From: Daphnia carinata
Lineage: Eukaryota > Arthropoda > Branchiopoda > Diplostraca > Daphniidae
Assembly: GCF_022539665.2 (NCBI RefSeq)
Contig: NC_081335.1
Coordinates: forward strand, 5,766,001-5,830,000
Direction of reading: 5' to 3'
DNA: 64,000 nt
Below the pieces are notes generated by a model. That model was not told the origin of the DNA, searched no databases, and saw only the letters and a list, made by a program, of their open reading frames with translations. Below, one piece after another: positions 31,148 to 42,297 of this stretch. Every line of letters begins with the position of its first letter. Positions within the stretch are counted from its first letter, which is position 1. Made by a program: the position numbers and the translations under genes.

Positions 31148-31154
31148 AAAACCA

Positions 31155-33373
31155 CCATATCCTAGTGCGTGGAAAGCTCGAAAAATAGTTCAAACTTTAT
31201 CCGAGGATATGTTAAAAGCAGGCATTATCGAACGATCCGATAGCCCATGGGGTGCTCCGGTGGTGCTCATTAAAAAAAAAGATGGGTCATGGCGATTTTG
31301 TGTGGACTACCGCGGTTTAAATGAGGTCACAGTTAGGGATGTTTACCCGTTACCACGTATTTCGGATATTTTAAGCTGGAAGGCGCCGAATATTTTTCAA
31401 TAATGGATCTCCAGTCAAGGTACCATCAGCTTCCATTGCGTAAAGAGGATCGAGAAAAAACAGCCTTCATTACAGCGGATGGACTATATCACTTCAAGGT
31501 ACTGCCTTTTGGTCTCTCAAATGGTCCGAGTTCCTTTCAACGGGCAAGGGATATTATATTAGGCGGTCTGCGATGGTCGTCATGTTTGGTATATTTGGAT
31601 GACGTGGTGGTTTATGCCCCTACCTATGAAACCCATCTACTTCGTCTTAATTCGGTTCTAGCCTGCCTAGGCAAAGCGGGATTAAAATTAAAAGGAACTA
31701 AGTGTCAGTTTGCCATGACTACGCTTAAAGTTTTAGGACACATAGTGTCAAAACAAGGCATTGCGCCCGATCCGGACAAAATAGTAGCGGTTCGGGATTT
31801 CCCGGAATGTAATCAAGGGAAAACTACAAGTAACAAAATCAAACAGGTGCAAAGCTTTTTGGGATTATGCTCGTACTACCGACGACATATAGCAGGATTT
31901 GCAAAAATCGCTCAGCCTTTGACGGCTCTGACTAAGAAAGGGGCAGCATTCCTCTGGGAAAATGAACAACGAAACAGCTTTACGACTCTCAAAAAAGCAT
32001 TGACATCAGCACCCATATTGGCACATCCAGACTACGAATCCCCAATGATTATAATGTCAGATGCTTGCGGCTATGGCATCGGGGCTGTTTTGTCACAATC
32101 AAAGGATGGAAAAGAATTTCCTTTGGCGTATGCCAGTCGGCTGCTCTCAAAAGCCGAACTAAACTACTCCATAACAGAAAAGGAGTGCTTAGCGCTTATT
32201 TGGGCCTTGCAGAAATTCCGAGGTTTCATATGGGGGTGTAAGATCATCATCATCACGGACCACGAGACTCTTTGCTGGTTGCGCACGAAGAAAGATTTGG
32301 CAGGTCGATTGGCACGTTGGAGCCTTTGTCTGTTAGAATATGAAGTAGAAATTCGATACCGCAGTGGGAAATTACACACTAATGCAGACTGTCTCTCACG
32401 TTTTCCGCTCAATTCCGCGGATACAAACGACGAAGAGAGATGCGTTACAATTGGAACTCTGAGTTACGCAAACAACGAATTATTCACGAACGAAGACTGG
32501 GACGAGTTGACTGCGAAACAAAGGGACAACCATTTGTGGAGATCGATTATTACAAAACTGGAGAATAACCGATCGGCGGGTAGACGATTTTGCTTGAAAA
32601 ATGGGAAACTATTCAAAATTAAACAACTTTGGGGTCAGATATATCTTCGCTTGTGTGTTCCTTCAGAATATACACATATCGTTCTGACTAAATACCATGA
32701 CGATCCTACAGCTGGGCATTTGGGGATTCACAAAACTCTTGCAAAAATTGGACAACGCTTTTATTGGCCCGGATTAGAAAAGGAGGTAGTGTCTTACGTT
32801 AAATCTTGCAAGCTTTGCCAATCTCGAAAAAGTCCAAAAATCAAGCCAGCAGGATTATTACAGTGCATTCGAGTGTCTCGCCCATTTCAAAACGTGGGGA
32901 TTGATCTACTGGGGCCGTTCACCATGTCCCACACCGGGAATAAAATGATCATTGTAGCGGTTGATTACCTCACTAAATGGGTCGAACTTTCACCATTGCC
33001 TTCAGGGAAAGCGGATGTGGTAGCAAAATTCTTGGTGGAACAAATTGTGTTGCGTCACGGGATGCCGGAAAAACTCATATCAGATCGAGGAAAGTGTTTT
33101 ATGGCTGATATCACACAAACCGTTCTACGTACCTTAGGGATTCAACACAAAACGACATCTAGCTACCATCCACAATCAAACGGCCAGGTTGAAAGGATGA
33201 ACCACACACTGGCAACCATGATTTCTATGTATATTTCCGAAGACCAAAAGAACTGGGATGCACAACTAAATCAAATTTGTTTTGCATATAACACTTCACG
33301 ACAAGATTCGACTGGGTTTTCCCCATTTTTTCTGCTATATGGGCGAGAGCCAGTACTCCGATCGATTTGCTAG
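31155..33373 (+). pseudogene. pol: Element C pol: RT, RNase H, integrase
   Basis: RT begins after the insert ([10 protein letters not shown] near 31175) and shows [20 protein letters not shown], then a frameshift near 31380. From 31403 the frame is open over 656 codons: RT catalytic YLDD at 31592-31603, RNase H with SDACGYGIGA near 32058, integrase zinc site (H-x-H and CKLC, near 32710-32820), catalytic Asp in GIDLLG (near 32902) and SDRGKCF (near 33082), and Glu in NGQVERM (near 33192). The frame changes again near 33365, where the GRE motif is followed by the C-terminal domain in another frame. Confidence 0.88.
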
Positions 33374-33996
33374 TAGGTACATGCCCGCAGGTCTGGGTAC
33401 CGGAATCACAGGAAGTGTTGCCATACGCTGAACAATTATTGTTGGACCTCCAAAATGCACGACAAATAGTTCGGCGTCGAATACAACTCATACAAGAAAA
33501 TCACAAGAAAGGGTATGATGCCCGACATAGTAACCTCACCTTCCAAAAAGGGGATTTAGTTCTAATTTACAAGCCTATCCGCAAAAATGGAAGATCAGAA
33601 AAATTACTCCATCGCTGGATTGGTCCTTACATTGTGCTACGACAAACAACCCCGGTAAACTATGAAGTGCAGCTACAACATAGCAAGAAAAAAACGGATA
33701 TTGTACATGTAGGGTGCATGAAAATGTTCGTCGAACGTATTGTCGAGCCGGATCCACCCACTCTTTCCGCGTCACACAAACTTCCTCTACCAGACCAAGA
33801 GGTGACGGAACGAAGACAACTACATTCTCTGCCTCCCCAATCGCGCTCGTTAGATGTTGCTCCCGAAGCTACTGTGGAAATTACAGAAGCTAGGTCGTCC
33901 CAACCGCCAATGCCAATAACCAAACAAGCAACAATAAACAACCGAGGCAACCCAATTGATTTGCCCCCACGAATTCGGCGCAAACCTAATTTTTTC
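33367..33996 (+). CDS. pol: Element C integrase C-terminal domain
   Basis: About 210 codons in the same frame as env. An SH3-like segment (GDLVLIYKP near 33556, HRWIGPYIV near 33611) is followed by a proline-rich linker and the basic end LPPRIRRKPNFF. No stop codon separates it from the env start at 33997. The basic end resembles the RNRRxPxRY end of pol in A and B. The frame differs from the upstream integrase by one indel near 33365. Confidence 0.75.
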
Positions 33997-35916
33997 ATGG
34001 CTGGTCTCATCTATCTCCTGTTACTGGGGATTGGTAACGCGCTGCCGTCGAAAGACGGCATTATAATCCGGGATACGGTAATCTTTAAAGAACAGCCTAG
34101 CATTTCTATCAGCGAATCCTCCTGGACGGTAGTTACGGACGTCCTGCTTCACGACGCCGAAACAGCAATTGCAGCAGTAGAAGACCATCTGGCGAAACTC
34201 TCTCGAGTAGCACATGCTCATCACATGGATGGCATCAAATTTGAAAAAGACGACGCGCGTACAGCCTGGAGGGACACCATCAGCTTTATGGCTGCCAACA
34301 AAATTGATAACCAGGTACGATTAATGGAGCGGACATTGAATGATTCTAAGACTCGCCTCGCAACATGTGCTCTCACATTATCGGGGGCACGACGGCCAAA
34401 ACGGGGTATCCTGGACCTAGGAGGTACTACATTGAAATGGCTATTTGGAGTATCGACTCAAGCAGATCTCCAAGACCTCAATTCTCGCATCGAAGCTTTG
34501 TCGAAATCGGATAAAGCCGTAATACACCTGCTGGATCAACATGCGTCAATTATCAACGAGACTCTACAAATCACACGATCCAATTTGGCCCTTCTGACAG
34601 AGCTACAACATCAGTCAGAGATTTTAACACAAAGAGTAGATTACATCATGGACTACATTAAGTCTTATGAATTAATGCATGTACAACAAGCGCAATACTT
34701 CGCAGAATTAGACGCGACATTTACAACCATGGAACACATTTTAGGGTGGTTACAGCAACAGATTGAGTCATGGGAAATCGGATTAGCTGCTTTAGCCAAT
34801 GGACGACTCTCGCCACAAATGTTTCCACCAACGATGCTTCAGATGGTAATAGCGGACATCAATATTAACCTCCCATTGGGCTGGGCGATTCCATCCGAAG
34901 ATTTATGGGTTATCTATCGCGAAGCACGAGTGTCAGTTGCAGTCGTTAATAATCATTTTCGCCTGTTCATTGATATTCCTATATATGACCATGCTCAACA
35001 CTTCAATTTGTTTCAGATCGTTTCTCTTCCCAAACCAACAAAAAACGGTTCACACGGGGTGCGTTTTACCAACATTCCAGACTTTTTGGCTGTGGCGCCA
35101 GATCTTGATACATTCATTGAACTTTCCAATATAGAAATTTTAAATTGCCGTCAACTTGACAAACAACTTTGCGCTTTCCATACTGGATTCTCCAAACGAG
35201 GGGCCCGTACATCCTGTGCCGTTGCCTTATTTACGAATGACGTGTCACAAATTGGTTCTTACTGTCTAACTCAATTTGTACAGTGGAATGGCCCGGAAGT
35301 GGCATATTTAGGCCAAAACCAATGGGCTTTTTCGGCCGTAAACCCTCATAGTGTGGTGTTCTCCTGCCCACCGGATAACAAACGGCCTCCCCCACAAAGA
35401 CTACAGTTACCTTCCATTGGATATTTCGAGGTTCCCTCGGGTTGCACGGCCAGAACCGATCACTGGATTTTTCCAGCCAGTTTGGAAGGTTCCACGGTGT
35501 CCACAGCTATCGCACTCCAAATTCCGAACCTACCAGACTTTCGTCCCAATATCACGTATAATAAAGCCGCAACCGTAATCCCATTCCCGGTTACCAACAC
35601 CTCTCATTTAACTCGCATGAGTGAATTATTGTTACAACAGGCAGCTGTAGAAGTGAAAGCATCTATGACGCATGACCAAATTGTGCGTTTGCTGGACTCT
35701 TCCAATCCAACGGCCACCCATCAATGCGCCTACCCTTATGAATGGGTGGTAGCGTTTACTCTCTTAACCCTCGCTTTAGGTGGGCTTACTGTCTTCACGC
35801 TGCTCCTGTCCCGCCGGATGAGGAATCATCTTCGCCAAAGCAACGGAGTTTACGAAATCGCCGATTATCATCCCGTGCGGCCTACAGGACCGCCGACGCT
35901 GGAGGAAGATAACTGA
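33997..35916 (+). CDS. env: Element C envelope protein, baculovirus F-like
   Basis: ATG 33997 starts a hydrophobic signal (LIYLLLLGIGNAL); the frame is open for 639 residues. A furin-type RRPKR site (near 34390-34404) is followed directly by GILDLGG and LKWLFG, the pattern of the fusion peptide in errantivirus and baculovirus F proteins. Heptad-like Leu/Ile spacing follows (34440-34720). N-glycosylation sites and Cys pairs lie in the ectodomain, and a membrane anchor (VVAFTLLTLALGGL) near 35747 precedes a short basic tail. It appears intact. Since it is open to the upstream integrase frame, the normal start probably comes from a spliced transcript. Confidence 0.82.
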   Translation: MAGLIYLLLLGIGNALPSKDGIIIRDTVIFKEQPSISISESSWTVVTDVLLHDAETAIAAVEDHLAKLSRVAHAHHMDGIKFEKDDARTAWRDTISFMAANKIDNQVRLMERTLNDSKTRLATCALTLSGARRPKRGILDLGGTTLKWLFGVSTQADLQDLNSRIEALSKSDKAVIHLLDQHASIINETLQITRSNLALLTELQHQSEILTQRVDYIMDYIKSYELMHVQQAQYFAELDATFTTMEHILGWLQQQIESWEIGLAALANGRLSPQMFPPTMLQMVIADININLPLGWAIPSEDLWVIYREARVSVAVVNNHFRLFIDIPIYDHAQHFNLFQIVSLPKPTKNGSHGVRFTNIPDFLAVAPDLDTFIELSNIEILNCRQLDKQLCAFHTGFSKRGARTSCAVALFTNDVSQIGSYCLTQFVQWNGPEVAYLGQNQWAFSAVNPHSVVFSCPPDNKRPPPQRLQLPSIGYFEVPSGCTARTDHWIFPASLEGSTVSTAIALQIPNLPDFRPNITYNKAATVIPFPVTNTSHLTRMSELLLQQAAVEVKASMTHDQIVRLLDSSNPTATHQCAYPYEWVVAFTLLTLALGGLTVFTLLLSRRMRNHLRQSNGVYEIADYHPVRPTGPPTLEEDN

Positions 35917-35958
35917 TTCGTTAGTGTTGAATTGGCCCATTGGGTCGATGGCCTCTTC

Positions 35959-35970
35959 GTGGGGGGGATC
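35959..35970 (+). promoter_or_regulatory. Element C polypurine tract
   Basis: A GTGGGGGGGATC run sits directly against the 3' LTR, where plus-strand priming is expected. Confidence 0.65.
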
Positions 35971-36366
35971 TGTCACGTGGAATCCAGGGACACACACGTG
36001 TTAATGGGTTTCACGTGAAACTCTCCTCCCATCCTGGACTGTAAGGTCAAGTAGAGTTATCTACTTGACCATCTTAACTACTCCTTCCGTATAAACTTTC
36101 TACTTTACCCTAGAAAAGGGTTAGAACGCTCGTAGCGGTCATCTAGGTGTTATCGAGATGACCATCTTTCCCTAGACTCTTCCGGCGTCACCCGGTAACA
36201 GGGTGACCCTTGCCTTTAAATACCCCGAGCCTAAGTAGGTTCGGGGTTCAGTCTTCTCTAGAAAGTGTCTTAGATTGTTCCTTCGAAATACACTCAGTTC
36301 TCTTCTAAACATCGTCTCAAGTAATCTTACTCCCTAACCTCGGCGTCCCCATAATTCCCCGTCACA
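35971..36366 (+). repeat. Element C 3' LTR
   Basis: The 396 bp differ from the 5' LTR at one position near the end (GTCGCC against GTCCCC). ATAT follows at 36367-36370. Confidence 0.93.
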
Positions 36367-38997
36367 ATATTTACGACAGTCAGCCTGAGAATGACCCGGA
36401 AATCCGCAAAAGTTACAAGTTAGCGGTGGCTGTGTAGGCCTATAATTAGTATCACTGGCTGGTCTCGAAAAAGATGGTCTAGGAGCTGTAGGCCTATTTC
36501 GAAAATTATTGGATGGACGTGCGCCATTGTAATTATTATTCTGCGGAGGAGGTCTCCAATTTTTATCCTGGTTAGTGGTACTAGCTTGGAATGAAACTTG
36601 TTTCAGATAAAGAGCGTTCGGCGCGTAAGAAACATTATCTTTTTTATCAAATTGCAATTGCCTTACCGCCTGCGTTAGTTCGAGAAGAGCGCTCTTAATT
36701 TCGTCCTTCTCAGTTTTTGGGTCATCGACTTGTTTACATCCCTGCCTGATATTTGCTACAGCATTACTGACAAATTCTTTCTGGTCCAATATCAGTTCCT
36801 TGAGTTCTTTTAATTCCGCGTCTTTGGTATCAGACGAGTCGGTCACTGCCCTAATAAAATCGTGTTTTTCCCTATCCGTTTCCATGGCTTCTAGACGCAA
36901 TGCATACATTCGTGTTGCAGCAACAAGATCGTTAAAGCTCCTGAATTCCTTATATTTAACTTTCGATTGTAATTTGGAATCCAATCCCTCTATAAATTTT
37001 TGCATAAGAATTATAGCGAAAGACGTTTCTGTATAGCCTACAGGATATGCGCGTTTACTAATTTCCTGCCAACGATGAGCATATTCTTTAATCTTTTCCC
37101 CTGGTTTATGCTTAGCTTTATTAAATTTCTTTTGATAAAAATCTGCATTTTCATCCCCGTGAAAGTGATTAAGTTTAATCATGCATAATCATGAGAATGA
37201 ACCTTCAAAGTTGCCTGAACAACTGAGAAAGCTTTGTCTACCAATTTAGCCCTTAACATCTGAATAATTTTCTCCTCAGACCAACCTGACCCATCTACAA
37301 TACTTTCAAAAGATTCGAGCCATGAATCAAAACGTACAAGGGGATTTTTGGAAAAAGAAGGAAGTAATTGCAAACGGGAGAAGGTATGTTGGTTATTTTG
37401 GAAATCGTTCAAATCGTTGACCGTAGCTGCTCTTGAGGAAGAAAAAGCTTCCGCCATGTTGGAATTACAGCTGGTGAAATTCAAAGTTCTTACCTGTGGA
37501 TTCTTTTGAGGGTCTTTTGAAATGTCGTTCGTAATTGCCTCAGATTCTCTAGCGTTATATCCGGATGGGTGGGCTCGAGAGCAGTGTGGAGTGTGTGACT
37601 GATTGGAACGATGGTTTCGTCTTCGTGTCCGTTTTCCCTTCGGAATGCTTCCCGACGGCGACGATGTTTGTTGGATTGGCGTGGTTTGCTGTTGTGTTGG
37701 TCTCGTTTGTATGAACGTCAGCGATTGTCTCAATTTTATTTCCGTTTGCGTAATTATTGTCTTGATATCGCTCGCCTGCTGCGCGAAAAATGGGTTGTTG
37801 GCATCTGGAAAGTTGTTCAGTTTGCCCAAAAGAAATAAAATTTCCGGCTGTAGCACCTCCAAATTGTTGATGAGTTGTAGTTTCTTTAGGTACGACGCTA
37901 GGTTGGCTACTTCTTTCAGGAACTTTAGTTGGGATGCCAGCAAGATCTCTTCCAGATGAATTGATGTGTCGCTCACTATTGTAACTATTTCCACGTACCT
38001 CCCGTCCTCGTCTTTGTCGGTGATGTCCCGTCTCGGAACGAACCCGAATAGTTCCCGCTTCCTTGTTGGTGTGTTCTCTTGTAGGTCTATTATGTTGTAA
38101 ATTTGTCCGTGCAGGCAAGTCAGCACCTGTCTCGCGTGTCGTGTAAAAAATTTCCTTGAGCTCCGTCACTATTTCCTCCGTCTGGTTCTTCGTCTTCTTC
38201 GTGATCGGACCACTGGCTTTCACTTCCAGAATGGATGTCAGATACTTCAGCAGCGTCTTCGGTTGTTTACAATTCGTCTGAGTTAGTTGTTCGGCGTCGT
38301 AATTCCTCTGAATGTCGCGCATCAACGCGACAAGGTGATCCCAGATTTTCGGGTCGCTCGATTTGAAGTCCTTCTCCCTCTCCTTGAAGCTCTTGATGGC
38401 TAGCAGCAGGAACGGTAGCTGGCTGCTCGGTAGCTGGAAGATACTGCCCTCTTTCTTCTTGACCTCTTGAAACAGACGCTGGAGGTTGACGTTGAGCTGG
38501 TCTTCCATTGGTTGTCTTTTAAAAAAAAAAAGACTCGAAACGGGGGTCGAAAAAACGTTTATTGGGGAGGTGTTTGTGGAAACGGTTTTCTTAGGTGAAA
38601 GATGGGGTATTAATTTGGTTAGTACGGAAGGATGCCAGTTTCGTGCAGTCAAGAGGTTAGCGTTACTTTTCGCTCGAGGTTTGCGAACGTTTGAAAGGTC
38701 TACTCCCGTTACTAACTCATACGCAGAGTTCGATCTTAACTTTCTTAACTGAGGATTATCTGGAATTGCACTAGGCTTCAAAATAGGAGATTTGCTGATA
38801 GTTTCTGTTGCCCTTCTCGAAGTTTTATTACCCGTAAACTTATCAGATCGAGCAAGATTTGAAGTGGAAGTTTTATCAAAATTAAGAGATTTAGCTACAG
38901 TTTCTTCAATTTGCATAACTCGCTCAATAGGATTGTTGGTAGCGGTTGCAGGAGAACGAGAAAGCTTAGGCCTACTAACAAAAATATTATCCGTCAT
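36367..38997 (-). pseudogene. gag: Element A gag, 5' part, with two overlapping readings
   Basis: The first frame starts at ATG 38997 (MTDN), homologous to the start of B. An 11-base poly-T run on the minus strand near 38521 precedes an internal ATG at 38508 (MEDQ) that begins the gag-frame domain (PKIWDHL). Near 38130 the frames cross: one continues open to 37555 with no known motif, the other (38126-37179) carries FGFVPRRD and then the capsid start MAEAFSSSRAATVNDL. The capsid continues after a frameshift (37182-36371) to the first CCHC knuckle (CNFCGFPGHSQADC, 36375-36416). Element C interrupts it just after that knuckle. Confidence 0.8.
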
Positions 38998-39010
38998 TGT
39001 GGGTGAGTTT

Positions 39011-39028
39011 GAGAAATCGCTGCCACCA
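39011..39028 (-). promoter_or_regulatory. Element A primer-binding site
   Basis: On the minus strand TGGTGGCAGCGATTTCTC starts 3 bp after the LTR. Element B has the same site with two changes (54305-54322). The gag ATG follows within 34 nt of the LTR, so the leader is almost only this site. The tRNA was not assigned. Confidence 0.65.
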
Positions 39029-39031
39029 TTA

Positions 39032-39827
39032 TGTAAAGCATTCTTATTGTGGAAAGAATGACTTTACCTCTTTAAGACAAGTCATAATAATAAAATTGAA
39101 CTCGGGAGGCGTTACCACAATGCCGTATATATTTTATTCTAATAGGCCAAAAGGATAATGAAAGAATACACAGTTACAGGGCGTAAAAGGGAAACAGAAA
39201 TACAAAATGGAGTTATGCGAATTTTAGTCTTACCGTCACCGCCGTCGCGAAGATGAAATAAGGATGTCAAACGTTGTAAGAAAAGAATAGAGGCAACAGG
39301 GCTTGTCGGTCGTACAAGAAACGATGAGGAGCACTCACAATAGTTATAAAATAAGATATAGATTGAACTCACTGAGTTGGATGAATTGAACGGCACTTGT
39401 AGATAAGATAGCACTAGAATGAGAACTGGAACTAGAGAGAACGAGACAGAGCGAGAGAGAACTAACTTTTTGGGGACAAAAGGGCATTCTTTTATAGATT
39501 TTACATGTTTGAGGGAAACATAGCATTTCCGACAGATGAGCTCCGGATATAAGTTATTGAATATCTCACGCAGCAACATTTCGTATTCACGGAAATGTAT
39601 GGCGCGATGTCCTACGCATGAAGCTCATCCAATCAACGATAAGTAGGATGTAAAGTATAATATAAAAATAGAATTCAAGGAAATGCCAATAACACTTGAA
39701 TTCTTATATCCATAAGCTATACTTTTATGAAAACGGACAACAAACATAATATATATTTTGAATATAAAGGAAGCAAACAAACAAGATAAAATATAATTAA
39801 AAGTTGTATTTAGATGACTTCGTTACA
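39032..39827 (-). repeat. Element A 5' LTR
   Basis: It matches 9057-9852 over all 796 bp. Flank GCTG at 39828-39831 equals 9053-9056. The LTR shares its outer structure (TGTAAAG, hairpin, AATAAA on the minus strand near 39130) with element B's LTR, while most of the interior differs. Confidence 0.92.
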
Positions 39828-40913
39828 GCTGCCTTCGGTCTATCACTGTAAACAACTGAAACTTGGTAGTCTCCGGCTTGGAAATCCATGATTGAGAAAA
39901 ATGCAACTCTTTTCAGCCAATCCAATGTATCGGCTACACGTGGTAAAGGGTGAGAGTTTTTTTCCGTTACTGCAATGTTCTTGTGGTAGCGTAAGTAAAA
40001 GACTTAAGTGCCATCTCCTTTCTTCGCTAAAACTACAGGAAAGGACCACGACTGTCAGACGGTTCAATGACACCTTTGTTGAAATTCTAAGGAAACACAC
40101 GCTGCTAGGTGGCATTCCTTGACATACCAGGAGAATCGTAAAGGATGACATGCAGGGAACAGCAGTTAAGATCCTCTCCCTTTTTCTACCTTGTTAAGTT
40201 GTTCTCTTATTGTTACTGCATAGCAATGACACTTCAGTTGTTTCGTAGTCTGCTGATCAACCAATACTTCTTTTTACTTTTTTTCTAGACATAGTGGTGG
40301 TAATGATTTGTGAGTTTTCTTCTCCTTTCTCATAATATATCAACTCTGGTAATGATTCTCAATGCATTAAATACCTTGAGTATGTACCGATTACGTTGAA
40401 ACACGTTTGCCTGTACCAAAATCCAGATGCCTCATGTCACTTAACAAAAACCTTGTAGAAAAATCAATAACCTTGACGCAGCATTCATTCTACTTGTTTC
40501 GGAATTACTATTCAATCTTTTCATATTCTTTCGTAAGGGAGCTGATGGATTGGGGAAGCAATTCCAGTATAATCCTACTCCTAATCATCCTCGTTTGCGA
40601 AAAACAATAGGTAAATTGTTTTTTTAAAAAGAGATGAGCATCCCGTCACATTGGAAACAGCTGCTGGAATTTCTTTATCGAATATGTTGGTATCTCTTGG
40701 CGATCGTTTGAAACCAGAAAATATTTCCTTGATTTCCTTTAGTTGAAGAACGTAAATTTTCAAGTGGGGATTTCCCAGATATGAACGAATATTTTTAAGA
40801 TTGTGATTTATGTGACTGGCTCGAAATTTTTGAAAGAAATCATTTCCTAATAGTAGTTCGAAACTTACATCTCCTTTTATAGTTTTGTCATTTAACAAAA
40901 TACTATTAGACAT
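39828..40913 (-). pseudogene. Relic E: decayed gypsy protease and RT, proximal part
   Basis: Minus-strand traces of protease lie near 40780-40870 (ELLLGNDFFQKF). RT start (GVIEPSDS) is near 40080, and SIMDFQ near 39890 leads to the junction with element A. The RT frame continues in phase at 9056 once A and one GCTG are left out. Several stops are present. Closer in pattern to element C than to A or B. Confidence 0.6.
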
Positions 40914-41079
40914 ACTAAAGAAATATTTATTACTTATATTGCACTTTATGTGGCCATAACTAACTTTTCCAATCGCAAAAATGTTTTACTATTTCATACA
41001 CCTATCGTTATATACAGCTCTTACATATTCTGATTTTGCTCTAATAATATTTTATTAAAAGAGCTCTATTAGATTCAAA

Positions 41080-41420
41080 ATAATTCATGTTCCCCAGCAA
41101 TTAAAATTAAAATAGGGTAAGAGATAAAAAATTTGTGAACCATTTAAGTAATGAGTTAACGCCATCGGTTTTTTAAAAAGGGCAATGGATATAAGCCGGC
41201 GCTCTTACGCAATACATTGCCTACCAGATCGGAGGCTCATCGTTCCTACTGGAACAAAGTAAATGAAATAGGACTATTTCTTTGGAGAAATAGGACTGAT
41301 GCCATGGAGAAATAGGACTGTCCTAGAAGTTTTTTAAAGTCAGTCCAATTTCTCCCAGTCCTATTTCTCCGGTAGATATAGGACTGGGAATTTTCAGTCC
41401 TATTTCTCTAGTCCTATTTC
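41080..41420 (+). repeat. Inner inverted repeat with AAATAGGACT motifs, left copy
   Basis: The sequence from about 41080 to 41350 recurs in reverse complement at 59515-59845. It holds at least four copies of GGAGAAATAGGACT, or its reverse complement AGTCCTATTTCTCC, in both orientations, making a self-complementary cluster. No coding potential. It may be part of the same large inverted structure as 5480-8040. Confidence 0.65.
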
Positions 41421-42207
41421 TTTTTAGTCCTGTTTCACCGGCTACCGCCCTGTTGCAATCTTTTCCTCACGTTACTGCCTCTAATTAATCTTGCAGGATT
41501 TAGGCTCATAATACAGCTTTCTGAAAGGTTTACATTTCTCATGGCGTGCCCGGATCTTGAACTCCTAAATATATTGGCAAATTTCCTTTTAGTGTCGCTC
41601 CTGCGGCTGTATCTCTTGGCGAACCAGGATTCCTAATTGTTCCTTGATTCAGGATTCCTAAGCAAATTGCGTTACCGTATTAATTGCGTTATCAGTTTTT
41701 CGCAATTATCTTGAATTAATTCACACACCGTCTTCATGAAATTTGCTTGCTGATCCGGGCAGACTACAGAAAGGTTTGGTAACTGTTTCTTAGGTTTCTG
41801 TCGTTTTTCTGCTGTCGCATCCTCCTATTCTCTCGTGTCGGACATAAGTGACGCCTTTTTATAGGATCTTCCTAGCAACAAAAATTGTCACACCTCCGTC
41901 GGTTTAGCGGATAAATTCATCTAGGTTTTGGTCGAAGGCCTCTAAAAAGGTGCTCTTATCAATCGGTTTCCGGTATATTTGGTTGAAACAGTTTACAAAG
42001 TTTAAAAATTTCTTGGTAATACCTAGGCCTAGGCCCATCCACCCCTTGGATTCTACTCTTGAGTCTCGTCTCTTGAAAAAATTTCGTAGTCATCTATGTT
42101 AAATTCCTTTAAAAACATCTCTCAGAGTTAATAGCCGTTTATTTATTTATTATCCGGGTATAAAATGGGTAGCAATAACAGCCAACTCTAAACTCATTGG
42201 TGTAAAG
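41421..42207. other. No recognised gene
   Basis: The minus strand near 41880-42000 has a short open stretch (AFDQNLDEFIR) that might be a retroelement Gag remnant, but this is too weak to name. Nothing else was found. Confidence 0.3.
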
Positions 42208-42297
42208 TAGGGATGTCGATTATCGATATATCGTACCGAAAAACACGGCTGCAACCGATATGATACATCACATCGGAAAATCCGATACGTGAACTCG
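42208..42297 (+). repeat. hAT terminal inverted repeat, left
   Basis: It pairs with 57102-57191 in inverted orientation; common landmarks are TAGGGATGTCG, AAAACACGGCTG and AAAATCCGATA. Confidence 0.8.

Larger units (their letters stand above)
27787..36366 (+). mobile_element. Element C: env-bearing errantivirus-like Ty3/gypsy, nested in gag of A
   Basis: The element is 8580 bp, with 396-bp LTRs (27787-28182 and 35971-36366) that differ by a single base, so it is recent. It reads gag, protease, RT, RNase H, integrase and env on the plus strand, opposite to host element A. The 4-bp ATAT duplication and env gene are typical of errantiviruses. Despite young LTRs it has a TGA inside gag, an insert and frameshift before RT, a frameshift in RT, and a frame change at the end of integrase. 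Confidence 0.93.
9057..39827 (-). mobile_element. Element A: env-bearing Ty3/gypsy retroelement, swollen by three nested insertions
   Basis: Two 796-bp LTRs in the same orientation (9057-9852 and 39032-39827) begin TGTAAAG and end TTACA and are flanked by GCTG. The minus strand between them reads gag (38997), pol, X, Y, env. Three later insertions sit inside: a solo LTR in env, a BEL/Pao element in pol and gypsy element C in gag. Without them and their duplications A would be about 13.45 kb, close to element B plus its missing env end. Coding regions carry many frameshifts and stops, so A is inactive. Confidence 0.92.
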
